Source: Sporolactobacillus sp. CQH2019 | GTDB lineage: Bacteria; Bacillota; Bacilli; Bacillales; Sporolactobacillaceae | NCBI RefSeq assembly: GCF_028765345.1 | Contig: NZ_JARAJZ010000007.1 | Span: 186,409-250,408, forward strand | Direction of reading: 5' to 3' | DNA length: 64,000 nucleotides | In this document: positions 42,588-51,717 of the stretch, piece by piece | How positions within the stretch are numbered: position 1 is the stretch's first letter | How the letters are laid out: every line of letters begins with the position of its first letter | Program-made: the position numbers and the translations under genes | The notes under the pieces: model-generated | Told to the model about the DNA's origin: nothing | Databases searched by the model: none | What the model saw: only the letters and a program-made list of their open reading frames with translations

Positions 42588-42819
42588 TTTTGATCCCCCG
42601 TGCTTTTTTCTAAATTATACCAAAAAATACCGTCTTCGCGGCGGGATAAATAATTTTATTTTTCCTCAATTTTACACCCTATTTAATAATTAATATTGGA
42701 AATGAATAAATCATATATCTTTCAAGAGAAAGAATGAAAAACATTTCCTAGATTCATTTTTAAAAAAATCGGGTATGCAGATTATAAACAAATAAACTTT
42801 AGCAAGAGGAGTGATCATT

Positions 42820-43008
42820 ATGGTGAAGGAACGAGAAGAACGTAAAGTCAAGCAAAAATATGCGGCAACTTATCAGTTCAGGCGAGCAAGGGTTCACATC
42901 GTTGCACCAAACAAAACGCGCGAAGAATACAAAAGAATCATTCATGACATGCACATGGCAGCGTGGCCCATCATCGATGAAATGATCGCTAGAGGAGATA
43001 AAGTATGA
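42820..43008 (+). CDS. Small basic protein (62 aa)
   Basis: ATG at 42820 after GAGGAGTGATCATT. Basic N-terminal half (VKEREERKVKQKYAAT), then VHIVAPNKTREEYKRI and a helical end with DMHMAAWPIIDEM. Overlaps the following 20-codon frame by four bases. No family recognised. Confidence 0.62.
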   Translation: MVKEREERKVKQKYAATYQFRRARVHIVAPNKTREEYKRIIHDMHMAAWPIIDEMIARGDKV

Positions 43009-43067
43009 GTACACTAAATCAAAAGTATAAGATAACGATCCGCGATTGGGGCCTTATTAAAAAATAA
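43005..43067 (+). CDS. Possible 20-residue peptide, translationally coupled
   Basis: ATGAG overlaps the stop of the previous gene and AGAGGAGA lies seven bases upstream. The peptide is MSTLNQKYKITIRDWGLIKK. The ribosome site and overlap make translation plausible, but short frames like this can occur by chance. Confidence 0.4.
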   Translation: MSTLNQKYKITIRDWGLIKK

Positions 43068-43182
43068 CGATCAGAAATATACAAATCAAATTATTTCCTT
43101 AATAGACACGTTTCACTTTTTCTAAAGGCATGTGATTTAGAATAAATGCAGACTTATGTAATAAAGATTATCACAAGAAACT

Positions 43183-44016
43183 TCAAAACAAATTTTCATG
43201 ATTATGGAAATATTCTTCCCAATAATTATCATCATCATTTTCAAATGAATGTAACCAATCATACATCATGAGTATTTCAAGAAACTGTTTTTTTCGCTTC
43301 ATAAATGGTCTATTAGATATTCTTGGATAAAGGGTGTTCAGCCCAAATAGATTATTTTTTTGTTTATAATTGTATTCATATTGCCCGTTACTGTTCTTAA
43401 CTTTATGCCGAGCAGGCCACAAACGATCATTTTCAGAAAAACGATATAGATAATCGTCTACGAATGCCCATATATTTACTTTATATTTTTTCCATGTTTG
43501 ATCAAGCCATTTATCTATATTTTCACTAAGATGTAGGTCATATCTATTTATTCCACTTTGACTCTGAATAAAGTGGTAATTCTTAATGAATCGAAAGAGC
43601 ATTTCTGTTTGATCTTTCATAAAGGGATACTTTTTAATTAATGATGCGTAACAATCATATGATGAGCTTCTGAAGTCGTTATCTGTATAGTGAAGAAAAA
43701 ATAAGTCATTTTTTTTAAGTATATTTGCAATGATACGATGGACTTGTTTGTCATAGGTATCAAATATATTTACGAGCCATACTTGGATGTCTTCGTCATA
43801 TAATTTAACCTGATTTCTATATTTTTCTAATCGTTCATTATTAAGAAATGTTTGCTGGTCCATCTCGTCAATATTTAAATATTGATTAAAATACTCAAAA
43901 ATATAGTCTACACAAATTTTCATGTTTTCCATTTTTGCATTAATATCAAATTCGTTTATATTGTCTTCTTTCTTCCTTCGTGCAATATAATCTTCCAGTC
44001 TTAGCAAAAGAACCAC
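43183..44016 (-). CDS. Orphan accessory protein beside attR (277 aa)
   Basis: Leftward, AT-rich, rich in Asp, Asn, Tyr and Phe. It begins with LLRLEDYIARRKKEDNINEF, then a helical part (MKICVDYIFEYFNQYL) and a C-terminal half rich in aromatic residues (WAFVDDYLYRFSENDRLW, NNLFGLNTLYPRISN). No membrane segment, no catalytic motif I can name. Cargo beside attR is typically expressed in the lysogen; a defence role is possible but not shown. Start codon context is weak, so the N-terminus is uncertain. Confidence 0.6.
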   Translation of the reverse strand: MVLLLRLEDYIARRKKEDNINEFDINAKMENMKICVDYIFEYFNQYLNIDEMDQQTFLNNERLEKYRNQVKLYDEDIQVWLVNIFDTYDKQVHRIIANILKKNDLFFLHYTDNDFRSSSYDCYASLIKKYPFMKDQTEMLFRFIKNYHFIQSQSGINRYDLHLSENIDKWLDQTWKKYKVNIWAFVDDYLYRFSENDRLWPARHKVKNSNGQYEYNYKQKNNLFGLNTLYPRISNRPFMKRKKQFLEILMMYDWLHSFENDDDNYWEEYFHNHENLF

Positions 44017-44141
44017 ATCCTAACTAAAAAAAGTAAATTTTCATTAGAAAACTCAAGAACGCATTACGCTTTTAATTATAGCGATAATGAATCCTTGAGT
44101 GTCAGAAAAATAATGATTTTTAGAACCATTATAAATGTGAA

Positions 44142-44163
44142 TTCTGCCCCACAGCTGCCCCAT
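44142..44163 (+). promoter_or_regulatory. Candidate integrase arm-type site, attR side
   Basis: Exact copy of the 22 bp at 6108-6129 (core TGCCCCACAG). It lies about 125 bp from the att core. Confidence 0.65.
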
Positions 44164-44288
44164 AAAACGACTTAATAAACCTTAAAGTATCGTAATTACA
44201 TTATTTAGCAATTAGTGAAAAACGTTGGTATAAAGCCTTTTTTGATGACTTATAATCATATTTAATTAGCTGAACTTAGTCGGGGATA

Positions 44289-44307
44289 TTTCTTTCCGGG
44301 ATGGATA
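44289..44307 (+). repeat. attR core (19 bp)
   Basis: Identical to 6039-6057 and within the comGA frame, so removal of the prophage leaves one copy in a continuous gene. Confidence 0.93.
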
Positions 44308-45182
44308 TCGGAGAACGCAGATTGCCGCAGAGCGGTGCCTTGCTTTCCATGATCGACCATGATCCCGTTTCCCTCCGCACGTCCACTTTACCGACCCCGA
44401 ACCGCGAAAGTCTTGTCATCCGGCTGCTGCCGCAAAGAAAAAATATCACCCTTGATGATTTATCCCTTTTTAAAGAAGTCACGGCAAGCCTGTCTTCGCT
44501 GCTGAACTATGAAAACGGCCTGATGCTTATTTCCGGGCCGACCGGTTCCGGAAAAACAACAACGCTCTACACGATGCTCTCCGCCCTGCAAAAGCGCTAT
44601 AATGCCCGCGTGATTACGCTCGAAGATCCGATCGAGAAAGAAAATGAGGCTTTCCTGCAGATGGAGATCAATGAAAAAGCAAAATTCACTTATGCAGACG
44701 GGTTTAAAGCGATCCTTCGCCATGATCCCGACATTGTCATGATCGGCGAAATCCGTGATGAAGAAACCGCTAAGATCGCTATACGGGCAAGCTTGACGGG
44801 ACATCTGGTTCTCTCGACCGTTCACGCTTCCAGCGCCGCGGGGACGATTCAGCGGCTGCTGGAACTCGGCATTCCGCGCTTTGATCTGAAAGAAACGCTG
44901 GTCGGCGTCATTGCCGAACGTCTGGTCGGTGTCCAGTGCCCGGCCTGCGGTGCCGTATGCCGGCCGGGCTGTAAGAATCGCAGCCATCCGAAAAGGACAG
45001 CTCTATTCGAAATCCTGGCCGGTATGCCGCTGCACGATTTGCTGACATCGCGCAATAATCATCGTCCCGATTATAAAACGATAGAGGACTACCTCCGGGA
45101 AGGAATCGCCAAAGGATGGATTCCGGATGGGCTTTCGAAAGGTCGTGAACGGGTGTATGATTTTCCGAAAAAGCTGGACTAA
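44289..45182 (+). pseudogene. comGA: comGA 3' fragment (ATPase core)
   Basis: 297 codons of the ComGA traffic ATPase from the shared core to the stop. It contains Walker A GPTGSGKTTTLYTML, the Asp box, Walker B DIVMIGEIRDEETA, the His box and a zinc-type pair CPAC with CRPGC, so the catalytic part is intact. In the lysogen it has no normal start; an ATG at 44301 inside the core lacks a ribosome site. ComGA powers assembly of the DNA-uptake pseudopilus. Joined to the 5' part it is 362 residues, close to the usual 356 of B. subtilis. Confidence 0.92.
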
Positions 45183-46188
45183 AAAAGAGCAGGCCGAACT
45201 GCTGATTCATCTGGGACAGTGTCTGAACGACGGCTATCCGATGGCCCTGGCGGTCAGGCTGCTGCTCTTTCGGCAGCGGGCACAAGTGAAACACGATCTC
45301 GAGGTCATGATCAAAAAATTGGAGGGCGGCCGCACCTTGTACGAAGCACTTGCGGATCTGCACTTTCCGGAGGAAATTTCCAGTTTCATATATTTTTCCG
45401 AAGAGAGCGGAAATCTGGCAAAGGGACTGATTGAAAGCGGCCGGATGATGAGCAGGCGCGAGCAGCATAAGGAAACCTTGCGCCGGCTGCTTCGCTATCC
45501 GGTTTTGCTGCTATGGGTGTTCGGGCTTATGATGTTTCTCATCGGCCGTTTTCTGCTCCCGAATTTTCTCAGGCTGTATCGCTCGCTTTCGATTGATCTT
45601 CCGCTGATTACGAAAATATTGCTCTTCTCGGCAAACCACATTTACTATCTCTTGTTTATTCTCCCGCTTCTCTTCTTATCAGGGATTGCCGGCACCATCT
45701 ATTTTCGGCGAATGACGATGGAGCGAAAATTAAGGCTCATGATCCGCATGCCCCTGGTCGGCCATTATACCCGGCTTTATCTGACACACGTCTTTTCCTT
45801 TCATTTCGGCAGCCTGCTTCGTTCAGGATTGCCTATCCGCCAGTCCGTCGCTGCTTTATCGCAAAAAGGGACAACCCCCTTTCTTAAGTTTGAGGCAGAC
45901 CGTCTGCAGAAGGAACTGCTTGAGGGAAGGCACTTTGAACAAATTATGTCGCAGCCCCGTTACTATATGCCGGAACTCGTCACTGTCATCCATCAGGGGC
46001 AGCTTAACGGAATGCTCGGCGCCTCACTGTGCCGCTACAGCGGCCTTGTCATGACGAAAATAGACGAGAAAACGCGGCTTCTTCTGTCGTTCTGCCAGCC
46101 GGCGCTGCTTCTTTTTGTCGGTGGGCTTGTCCTCTTTCTGTTCGCCTCGATCCTGCTTCCGATTTTTCATATCGTCAACGGTCTTTGA
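45157..46188 (+). CDS. comGB: ComGB, inner membrane platform of the competence pseudopilus
   Basis: 343 residues of the GspF/PilC family: two copies of the T2SF domain (FRKSWTKKEQAELLIHLGQC at the start; HFGSLLRSGLPIRQSVAAL later) and three membrane helices (LLLWVFGLMMFLIGRFLL; ILPLLFLSGIAGTIYF; LLLFVGGLVLFLFASILL). ATG at 45157 overlaps comGA by 26 bases, so it depends on translation of comGA, which the prophage interrupts. No comGC follows: the stop at 46186-46188 already overlaps the convergent yqhG. Confidence 0.88.
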   Translation: MIFRKSWTKKEQAELLIHLGQCLNDGYPMALAVRLLLFRQRAQVKHDLEVMIKKLEGGRTLYEALADLHFPEEISSFIYFSEESGNLAKGLIESGRMMSRREQHKETLRRLLRYPVLLLWVFGLMMFLIGRFLLPNFLRLYRSLSIDLPLITKILLFSANHIYYLLFILPLLFLSGIAGTIYFRRMTMERKLRLMIRMPLVGHYTRLYLTHVFSFHFGSLLRSGLPIRQSVAALSQKGTTPFLKFEADRLQKELLEGRHFEQIMSQPRYYMPELVTVIHQGQLNGMLGASLCRYSGLVMTKIDEKTRLLLSFCQPALLLFVGGLVLFLFASILLPIFHIVNGL

Positions 46189-46984
46189 TCGGGCCGGGAA
46201 GAAAAGTAGATGAATGTAAATAAAAAAGGCCGGCATTAATAAATTGAACGAGAATACGCGGCTGATACTGTTCCCGGATTGCCTCTTTTTCCTGAAAATA
46301 GGTCTCGGGCTTTGAATCCTCCTGTTCATAAAAAGAATCAAGCAGTTCCTGATCGCGCGCCCATCTTTTCCCCGCGCTGTCCGCCCAGCCGGTGGGTTCG
46401 TTTTTCAGCGTGGACTCGATAAAAGTCTCAATTCTTTTGATGCCGCTTTCGATCTTAATCAGGGGACTCAGTGTGTAGCAATAGTCCGGCAATTTGGCCA
46501 GAAGCGGCAGTTTATCAAGGATGTCCTGAAACCCGTCGATCAGTGTTCCGTTAATCAGCTGCAGGCCGATGGAACATATTCTGTCCTTCTTGAGGTCGCA
46601 CGTATAGCTGATTTTTGTATTGATTCCCAGCCAGGGCTCAAGGGCGGAAGAAGACTGCGGCGGGAGGTCCTGATACAAACGGATATAAGGCGCCAGCTTT
46701 TTGGCGGCATCAAAAATCTGATGAAGACGGGGCGAACCGAAATAGATCAGCTCTCCTTCTTCCGATCGGTCGTCTGTGCGAAAGACAAGCGTGGCCGTTT
46801 CGGGAGTGCCGCCGATCTGCTCTATATAGTGCCAGTAAAAAGGCCGGTTCATCAGCAGCTTATCCATTTCTTCAGTCAGTTTGACTTTCAGAACAACAGC
46901 GCTGTCGTCCGGGACCGGCAAAAGCGTACAGCCGGACACGGTAAAGAATCGGGCGAGATATTCAAGCATTGCCGCTTGCTGCAT
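46175..46984 (-). CDS. yqhG: YqhG-family protein
   Basis: 269 residues of the conserved YqhG family, unknown function, which in Bacillus accompanies the YqhH helicase. Mixed alpha/beta, no membrane segment. The stop overlaps comGB by 14 bases and the start overlaps yqhH by 23 bases, so it is translationally coupled to the helicase. The tight convergent overlap with comGB suggests the region between them was deleted. Confidence 0.82.
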   Translation of the reverse strand: MQQAAMLEYLARFFTVSGCTLLPVPDDSAVVLKVKLTEEMDKLLMNRPFYWHYIEQIGGTPETATLVFRTDDRSEEGELIYFGSPRLHQIFDAAKKLAPYIRLYQDLPPQSSSALEPWLGINTKISYTCDLKKDRICSIGLQLINGTLIDGFQDILDKLPLLAKLPDYCYTLSPLIKIESGIKRIETFIESTLKNEPTGWADSAGKRWARDQELLDSFYEQEDSKPETYFQEKEAIREQYQPRILVQFINAGLFYLHSSTFLPGPIKDR

Positions 46985-48638
46985 GATGGACCTCCTCTCC
47001 GGCCTGTTCCTGCTCCGAATTGATCACACTGCTCAGGTTATCCAGCTTAACACGCAGCTCTCCTTCAGATTCGGATTCTTCAAAAATGAGCTGAACCTGT
47101 TTGTCGACATCGCGGAGTTCGATCCTGGCAAGAATCGCGTCCAGCTCGCCGATGACCTGTTCGAACAAGTGAATCTTATCGTAAAGCAGATGCAGGATAT
47201 GGCTTTCGACGGTTCCGCGGACGGCAAAATTGTAAATGTGTACATCGCTTTCCTGACCGAGCCGGTGAATGCGGCCGATCCGCTGCTCAATGCGCATCGG
47301 ATTCCATGGAAGGTCATAATTAATCAGATGGCTGGCGAACTGCAGATTAATGCCTTCTCCGCCCGCTTCGGTCGCGATCAGCACTTGTACTTGATTCTGA
47401 AACAGCGTGCGCATCCAGTCCTTTTTCCCGCGCCGGAACCCGCCGCTGAAAGGGACGGATGTAATGCCGTGCTGTTTTAAAAACCATTGAAGATAGAGCT
47501 GGGTTGCCCGATATTCGGTAAAAATGATCACCTTATCCTTGATCTGACGGATCAGTTCCAGTGCCTTTTCCGCCTTGGCATTTTGCTTGACGGCATTGAG
47601 TTTTTCAAAAACGGATTGCCACACGGCTTCCGACCCCGGAACGGCGGCGCTCCGATAGATCTTATTGAGTGTCATAAAAGCGGCCTCCTTGCTGCTGCAG
47701 GCTTCGCGCTGCAGAGTCAGCAGAGAAAAGCCTTGAATAATCCCGCTGTTTCGCAGCATTGATAGGGACTGATAGAAAATTTGCTCTTCTCTGGAGAACG
47801 GGATGTCGAAAGACTGGATGATCCGCTTCGGCCAATGCAGTCCCGTGTTTTCCCGGCGGTTGCGTACCATCACCTGATTGACGAGCGCCTTTAGCCTTGC
47901 TTCATTTCTTACGGCACGCTGGCCGGATTTGAACGTTTTCGTAAAATTCTCCGCATTGCCGAGGTAGCCGGGCTTTAATAATGAAACAAGATAAAAGATT
48001 TCATTCAGACGGTTTTGGATCGGCGTTGCCGTCAGCAGCAGACAGAATTTCTTCTTAAGCAGCTGGACAAACTGGTAGTTTTTTGTTTTATGGTTTTTCA
48101 ATTTATGGGCTTCGTCAATAATGACAAGATCATAATCCTGCTCGAGCACCAGGCTGCGGTGAGGTTCGCGTTTGGCCGTATCGATTGAAGAGACGACGAC
48201 GTCGCAGCGGCTCCAGACATAGGATTTACGCTGAGGAACGGCGGGAATCGAAAATTTAGTATTCAATTCCGAAACCCACTGAAGAACAAGAGAAGCAGGA
48301 ACCAGAACAAGCACTTTTCCGGCGAGCCCGCGGATCATATATTCTTTGATAATCAATCCGGCCTCGATCGTTTTCCCCAATCCGACCTCATCGGCCAGTA
48401 TGGCTTTTCCGTGCATTTCTTCAATAACGATTCTGGCGGTCTCGATCTGATGGGGATGAAGGGAGAGGTGCGGCAGCCGGCCGGGGGCGATCAGCCCGTG
48501 AAATGACGGAATAAGCCGCTCTTTTTCAGCCTGATAGGCCAGTGTGAACATACCCGCTTTGGCCCATGGTCCGTCTTCAAGAATACGTTTTGAAAATTCA
48601 CTTTGCCATGATCGATCAAAATGGATGATAGGTTCCAT
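46962..48638 (-). CDS. yqhH: SNF2-family helicase YqhH
   Basis: 558 residues. SNF2 motor: motif I ADEVGLGKTIEAGL (about residue 78), motif II IIDEAHKLKNHKTKN, motif III LTATPIQNRL, and motifs V and VI in the second RecA lobe (TEAGGEGINLQFASHLIN and EQRIGRIHRLGQ). The protein remodels nucleic acid or protein-nucleic acid complexes using ATP; its substrate is not known. Leftward gene divergent from the gcv operon. Confidence 0.92.
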   Translation of the reverse strand: MEPIIHFDRSWQSEFSKRILEDGPWAKAGMFTLAYQAEKERLIPSFHGLIAPGRLPHLSLHPHQIETARIVIEEMHGKAILADEVGLGKTIEAGLIIKEYMIRGLAGKVLVLVPASLVLQWVSELNTKFSIPAVPQRKSYVWSRCDVVVSSIDTAKREPHRSLVLEQDYDLVIIDEAHKLKNHKTKNYQFVQLLKKKFCLLLTATPIQNRLNEIFYLVSLLKPGYLGNAENFTKTFKSGQRAVRNEARLKALVNQVMVRNRRENTGLHWPKRIIQSFDIPFSREEQIFYQSLSMLRNSGIIQGFSLLTLQREACSSKEAAFMTLNKIYRSAAVPGSEAVWQSVFEKLNAVKQNAKAEKALELIRQIKDKVIIFTEYRATQLYLQWFLKQHGITSVPFSGGFRRGKKDWMRTLFQNQVQVLIATEAGGEGINLQFASHLINYDLPWNPMRIEQRIGRIHRLGQESDVHIYNFAVRGTVESHILHLLYDKIHLFEQVIGELDAILARIELRDVDKQVQLIFEESESEGELRVKLDNLSSVINSEQEQAGEEVHHAASGNA

Positions 48639-48678
48639 ATTTACACCCGATATTGTTAAAATTTTGTGAATGGAAGCA

Positions 48679-48708
48679 TTGCTTTCATGTCGGTGATAAT
48701 GGTAGGAT
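48679..48708 (+). promoter_or_regulatory. Candidate promoter of the gcv operon
   Basis: TTGCTT, an 18-base spacer and TAGGAT, about 60 bases before the riboswitch aptamer. A GATAAT three bases on is an alternative -10 with a longer spacer. Confidence 0.4.
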
Positions 48709-48804
48709 AATGATTGTTAGTATAGACAAAAAATCATGGGATAAACGAAAAATAATTGAATGTCTTGCGGATGACAGCATGGGGAGAGAACGTCTAAAGA
48801 GCGT

Positions 48805-49008
48805 GTTCAAAAAGGGGAACAGCGGTGGGGTGCCGGCAGGCCCTGAGGCTTTGAGGCAGTGCCGGTATTCCGGGCGTCGCAGGAGGAAGCGCGGATTTGT
48901 GAAGGATTCTGCGGTCCGCACTTGCGGATGCGGCAGCTTCGGCGCTGTGCGCGGCGTCTGCACGTTTTCAGCAAAAAAACTTTTCTTCTTTTCCCGAACT
49001 TTTTGAAC
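48805..49008 (+). repeat. Inverted-repeat element inside the first glycine aptamer
   Basis: About 204 bp bounded by perfect 10-bp inverted repeats GTTCAAAAAG (48805-48814) and CTTTTTGAAC (48999-49008), extended by further pairing outside (AAAGAG with CTCTTT). The interior is GC-rich and palindromic in part. It has no open frame of note. It looks like a non-autonomous or REP-type element inserted at the tip of the P3 arm, where it does not break the ligand core. Confidence 0.75.
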
Positions 49009-49164
49009 TCTTTGTCAAGCGGCGCCGAAGGAGCAAACAACAGTGAATCTCTCAGGCAAAAAGACTCATGCGGGACGCATCTCTGGAGAGTGCATCTAAG
49101 CCACCAAAGGGGATACCGTCTGATCGGCCGGCCGGCTGCTCGGATGATAAACTTTCAGGTCTAA

Positions 49165-49206
49165 GGACAGAGAAAAATACACCGGTATTTTTCTCTGTCC
49201 TTTTTT
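49165..49206 (+). terminator. Riboswitch-controlled terminator before gcvT
   Basis: GGACAGAGAAAAATAC pairs perfectly with GTATTTTTCTCTGTCC over the loop ACCG, followed by six T residues. The 5' arm overlaps the end of the second aptamer, giving the on/off choice. Confidence 0.92.
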
Positions 49207-49250
49207 GTTTTATCCCCTGAAAAAAATAAGCGGGAGGGAAAGAAAAAGAA

Positions 49251-50348
49251 ATGTCTGAAAGCAAAACGACGCCTCTCTACGAGACATATCGAAAGATGGG
49301 AGCGAAACTGATCGATTTCGGAGGCTACCTGCTTCCCGTTCAGATTTCGGGAATCAAACAGGAGCATCAGGCCGTCAGAACCAAGGCGGGTTTGTTTGAT
49401 GTATCGCACATGGGAGAATTCCGGCTGGATGGAACGGGTGCAGAGACGTTTCTCCAGCGGATGGCGACGAACGATGTGTCCGTGACCGAGCCGGGCGACG
49501 CTTTATACACGGCCATGTGCTATGAGGACGGAGGCACGGTAGACGATCTGATGGTTTACCGCTTATCGCAGACAGCTTTTATGCTCGTTGTCAATGCGGC
49601 CAACATTGACAAAGACTTTGAATGGCTTTCGCGTCATCTGGAAGGCGGTGCAAAACTGACGAATCAATCTGCAAAAACGGCCCTGCTGGCCATTCAGGGG
49701 CCTGAAGCCGAGAAAATATTGCAGAAGATCGCGGCTTTTAATCTGAAGGCGATCCGCCATTTTCATTTCAAGGATAACGTGATCCTGGACGGGATTTCAT
49801 CTCTGGTTTCAAGAACGGGCTATACGGGCGAAGATGGATTTGAACTGTATTGTCCGTGGGAACGGGCACCGCAGCTCTGGGATGCCTTGTTAGAATCGGG
49901 TGAAGAGGACGGGCTGCTGCCCTGCGGACTCGGCGCACGGGACACGCTGCGCTTTGAAGCACGGCTGCCGCTGTACGGACAGGAGCTGAGCCCGACGATA
50001 TCGCCGCTCGAGGCCGGCATCGGTTTTGCAGTCAAACTGGGAAAGCAGTCCGATTTTATAGGTAAAGGCGCCCTGGCCGCTCAAAAAGAAAAAGGAGTGC
50101 CGCGTAAAATTGTCGGCATTGAAATGATTGAGCGTGCCATTCCGCGCACCCATTACGGCGTCTATTCGGGATCAGCGGAAATCGGCGCCGTGACAACGGG
50201 AACACAGTCGCCGACGCTCGGAAAAAATCTGGGGCTGGCATTGATTGATTCCGACTTTTCAGCCATTGGGACAGAAGTAGAGATCGATATCCGCGGCAAA
50301 CGAAAAAAGGCAAAAATTGTCAAGACACCGTTTTATAAAAGAAAATGA
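49251..50348 (+). CDS. gcvT: Aminomethyltransferase (glycine cleavage T protein)
   Basis: 365 residues. Family hallmarks: [20 protein letters not shown] near the start, [11 protein letters not shown], and [12 protein letters not shown]. It transfers the aminomethyl group from H protein to tetrahydrofolate, giving methylene-THF and ammonia. First gene of the riboswitch-controlled operon. Length is typical. Confidence 0.96.
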   Translation: MSESKTTPLYETYRKMGAKLIDFGGYLLPVQISGIKQEHQAVRTKAGLFDVSHMGEFRLDGTGAETFLQRMATNDVSVTEPGDALYTAMCYEDGGTVDDLMVYRLSQTAFMLVVNAANIDKDFEWLSRHLEGGAKLTNQSAKTALLAIQGPEAEKILQKIAAFNLKAIRHFHFKDNVILDGISSLVSRTGYTGEDGFELYCPWERAPQLWDALLESGEEDGLLPCGLGARDTLRFEARLPLYGQELSPTISPLEAGIGFAVKLGKQSDFIGKGALAAQKEKGVPRKIVGIEMIERAIPRTHYGVYSGSAEIGAVTTGTQSPTLGKNLGLALIDSDFSAIGTEVEIDIRGKRKKAKIVKTPFYKRK

Positions 50349-50361
50349 GGAGGTAAATGGG

Positions 50362-51717
50362 ATGGCAGAATTCCGCTACCTGCCGATGACGGAAGATGAC
50401 CGGCAGGCGATGCTGAAAACAATCGGTGCAGATTCTGAAGAAGCACTTTTCTCGGATGTTCCTGAGAATATCCGTTTTAAAGGGGAGCTTAAGACAGAAA
50501 AAGCGCTGTCCGAACCGGAACTGGTCCGTCTTTTTTCTGAATTGGCCAAAAAAAACGTTTCAACTATTGATCTTCCTTCCTTTCTGGGTGCAGGGGTCTA
50601 TGACCACTATATTCCTTCAGTCGTAGACAGTGTGATTTCGCGGGGAGAGTTTTATACGGCTTATACGCCCTACCAGGCGGAAGTGTCGCAAGGGGAGCTT
50701 CAGGCCATTTTCGAGTTCCAGACGCTCATCTGTGAACTGACAGGTATGAGTGTGGCTAATTCATCGATGTACGACGGCTCGACGGCGCTTGCCGAAGCCG
50801 CTCTGCTCAGCAGCGGGGCAACGCGCAAAACGAAAGTGATCGTTTCAGAGGCGGTGCACCCGGAATATCGTCAGGTGCTGGACACCTATGCACACGGCAG
50901 ACGTCTGCATGTTGTAACTGTTCCGGTTAAGCAGGGGACGACCGACCTTGAGGCGCTCGGCCGGGCCATTGACGGTGAAACGGCCTGTGTGATTGTCCAG
51001 TATCCCAATTTTTTCGGCCGGATTGAGCCGCTTAAAGAGATTGAATCGCTGACTCATGCAGCGGGAAAGACCCACCTGATTGTTTCCAGCAACCCGCTTG
51101 CGCTCGGTCTGCTGACGCCCCCCGGTTCCTTTCATGCGGATATTGTCGTCGGCGATTGTCAGCCGCTCGGTCTGTCTGAGTCGTTCGGCGGGCCGCACTG
51201 CGGTTACTTTGCGGTGACTGAAAAGCTGATGCGCAAGGTTCCGGGAAGGCTTGTCGGTGAAACGGTCGATGAGGAAGGACGGCGCGGTTATGTTCTGACT
51301 CTTCAGGCGCGCGAACAGCACATTCGTCGCGATAAAGCGACATCGAATATCTGTTCCAACCAGGCTCTCAATGCCCTGGCGTCTTCCGTGGCAATGGCTG
51401 CTTTCGGGAAAAAAGGGATTCGCGAACTTGCCGAGCAGAACGTTCAGAAAGCGCATTATGCGGCCGATTTATTTCAAAACCTAGGTATCCGTGTGGAAAC
51501 GTCCGGATCATTTTTCAATGAATTTGTCATTGACTGCGGAAGACCGGTGCATGAGGTGAACGACAAACTTCTGGAAAAAGGGTTTATCGGCGGATATGAT
51601 CTCGGGCTTCAATCAGACGCGCGGAAAAACAAAATGCTGGTTGCGGTGACTGAAATGCGGACAAAAAAAGAGATTGACAAATTTGCCGAAATTTTGGAGG
51701 GGATTATTCATGGCTGA
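50362..51717 (+). CDS. gcvPA: Glycine dehydrogenase (decarboxylating) subunit 1
   Basis: 451 residues; ATG at 50362 behind AGGAGGT. It begins [20 protein letters not shown] and carries [18 protein letters not shown] and [16 protein letters not shown] typical of the split P-protein alpha chain. With GcvPB it decarboxylates glycine onto the lipoyl H protein. Stop overlaps the next ATG by eight bases. Confidence 0.95.
   Translation: MAEFRYLPMTEDDRQAMLKTIGADSEEALFSDVPENIRFKGELKTEKALSEPELVRLFSELAKKNVSTIDLPSFLGAGVYDHYIPSVVDSVISRGEFYTAYTPYQAEVSQGELQAIFEFQTLICELTGMSVANSSMYDGSTALAEAALLSSGATRKTKVIVSEAVHPEYRQVLDTYAHGRRLHVVTVPVKQGTTDLEALGRAIDGETACVIVQYPNFFGRIEPLKEIESLTHAAGKTHLIVSSNPLALGLLTPPGSFHADIVVGDCQPLGLSESFGGPHCGYFAVTEKLMRKVPGRLVGETVDEEGRRGYVLTLQAREQHIRRDKATSNICSNQALNALASSVAMAAFGKKGIRELAEQNVQKAHYAADLFQNLGIRVETSGSFFNEFVIDCGRPVHEVNDKLLEKGFIGGYDLGLQSDARKNKMLVAVTEMRTKKEIDKFAEILEGIIHG

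Larger units (their letters stand above)
6039..44307. mobile_element. Siphovirus prophage integrated in comGA
   Basis: About 38.3 kb bounded by a 19-bp direct repeat (TTTCTTTCCGGGATGGATA at 6039-6057 and 44289-44307). It holds, in the usual order, integrase, lysogeny switch, replication, late regulator, terminase, HK97-type head, siphovirus tail, and lysis genes, all of which look intact apart from one frameshifted accessory gene. Two accessory blocks (about 17.1-21.4 kb and 40.4-44.0 kb) are more AT-rich than the structural genes. No recognisable excisionase was found. Intact core genes and in-frame comGA ends suggest it may be able to excise. Confidence 0.93.
48769..49206 (+). ncRNA. Tandem glycine riboswitch (gcvT type)
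   Basis: Two aptamers with the conserved glycine-riboswitch words. First: GGGGAGAGAAC at 48781, GGCGCCGAAGGAGCAAAC at 49021 and GTGAATCTCTCAGGCAAAAA at 49043. Second: CTCTGGAGAG at 49081, CCACCAAAGGGGA at 49101 and ACTTTCAGG at 49151. An expression platform terminator follows at 49165. Glycine binding is expected to disfavour the terminator and turn on gcvT-gcvPA-gcvPB. The internal hairpin of the first aptamer is about 226 nt, ten times the usual length, due to an inserted element. Confidence 0.93.

Noticed and set aside
44301-45182. Truncated but functional comGA starting at the ATG in attR
   Set aside because: No Shine-Dalgarno precedes that ATG and the product would lack the N-terminal domain; I call it a gene fragment in the lysogen.
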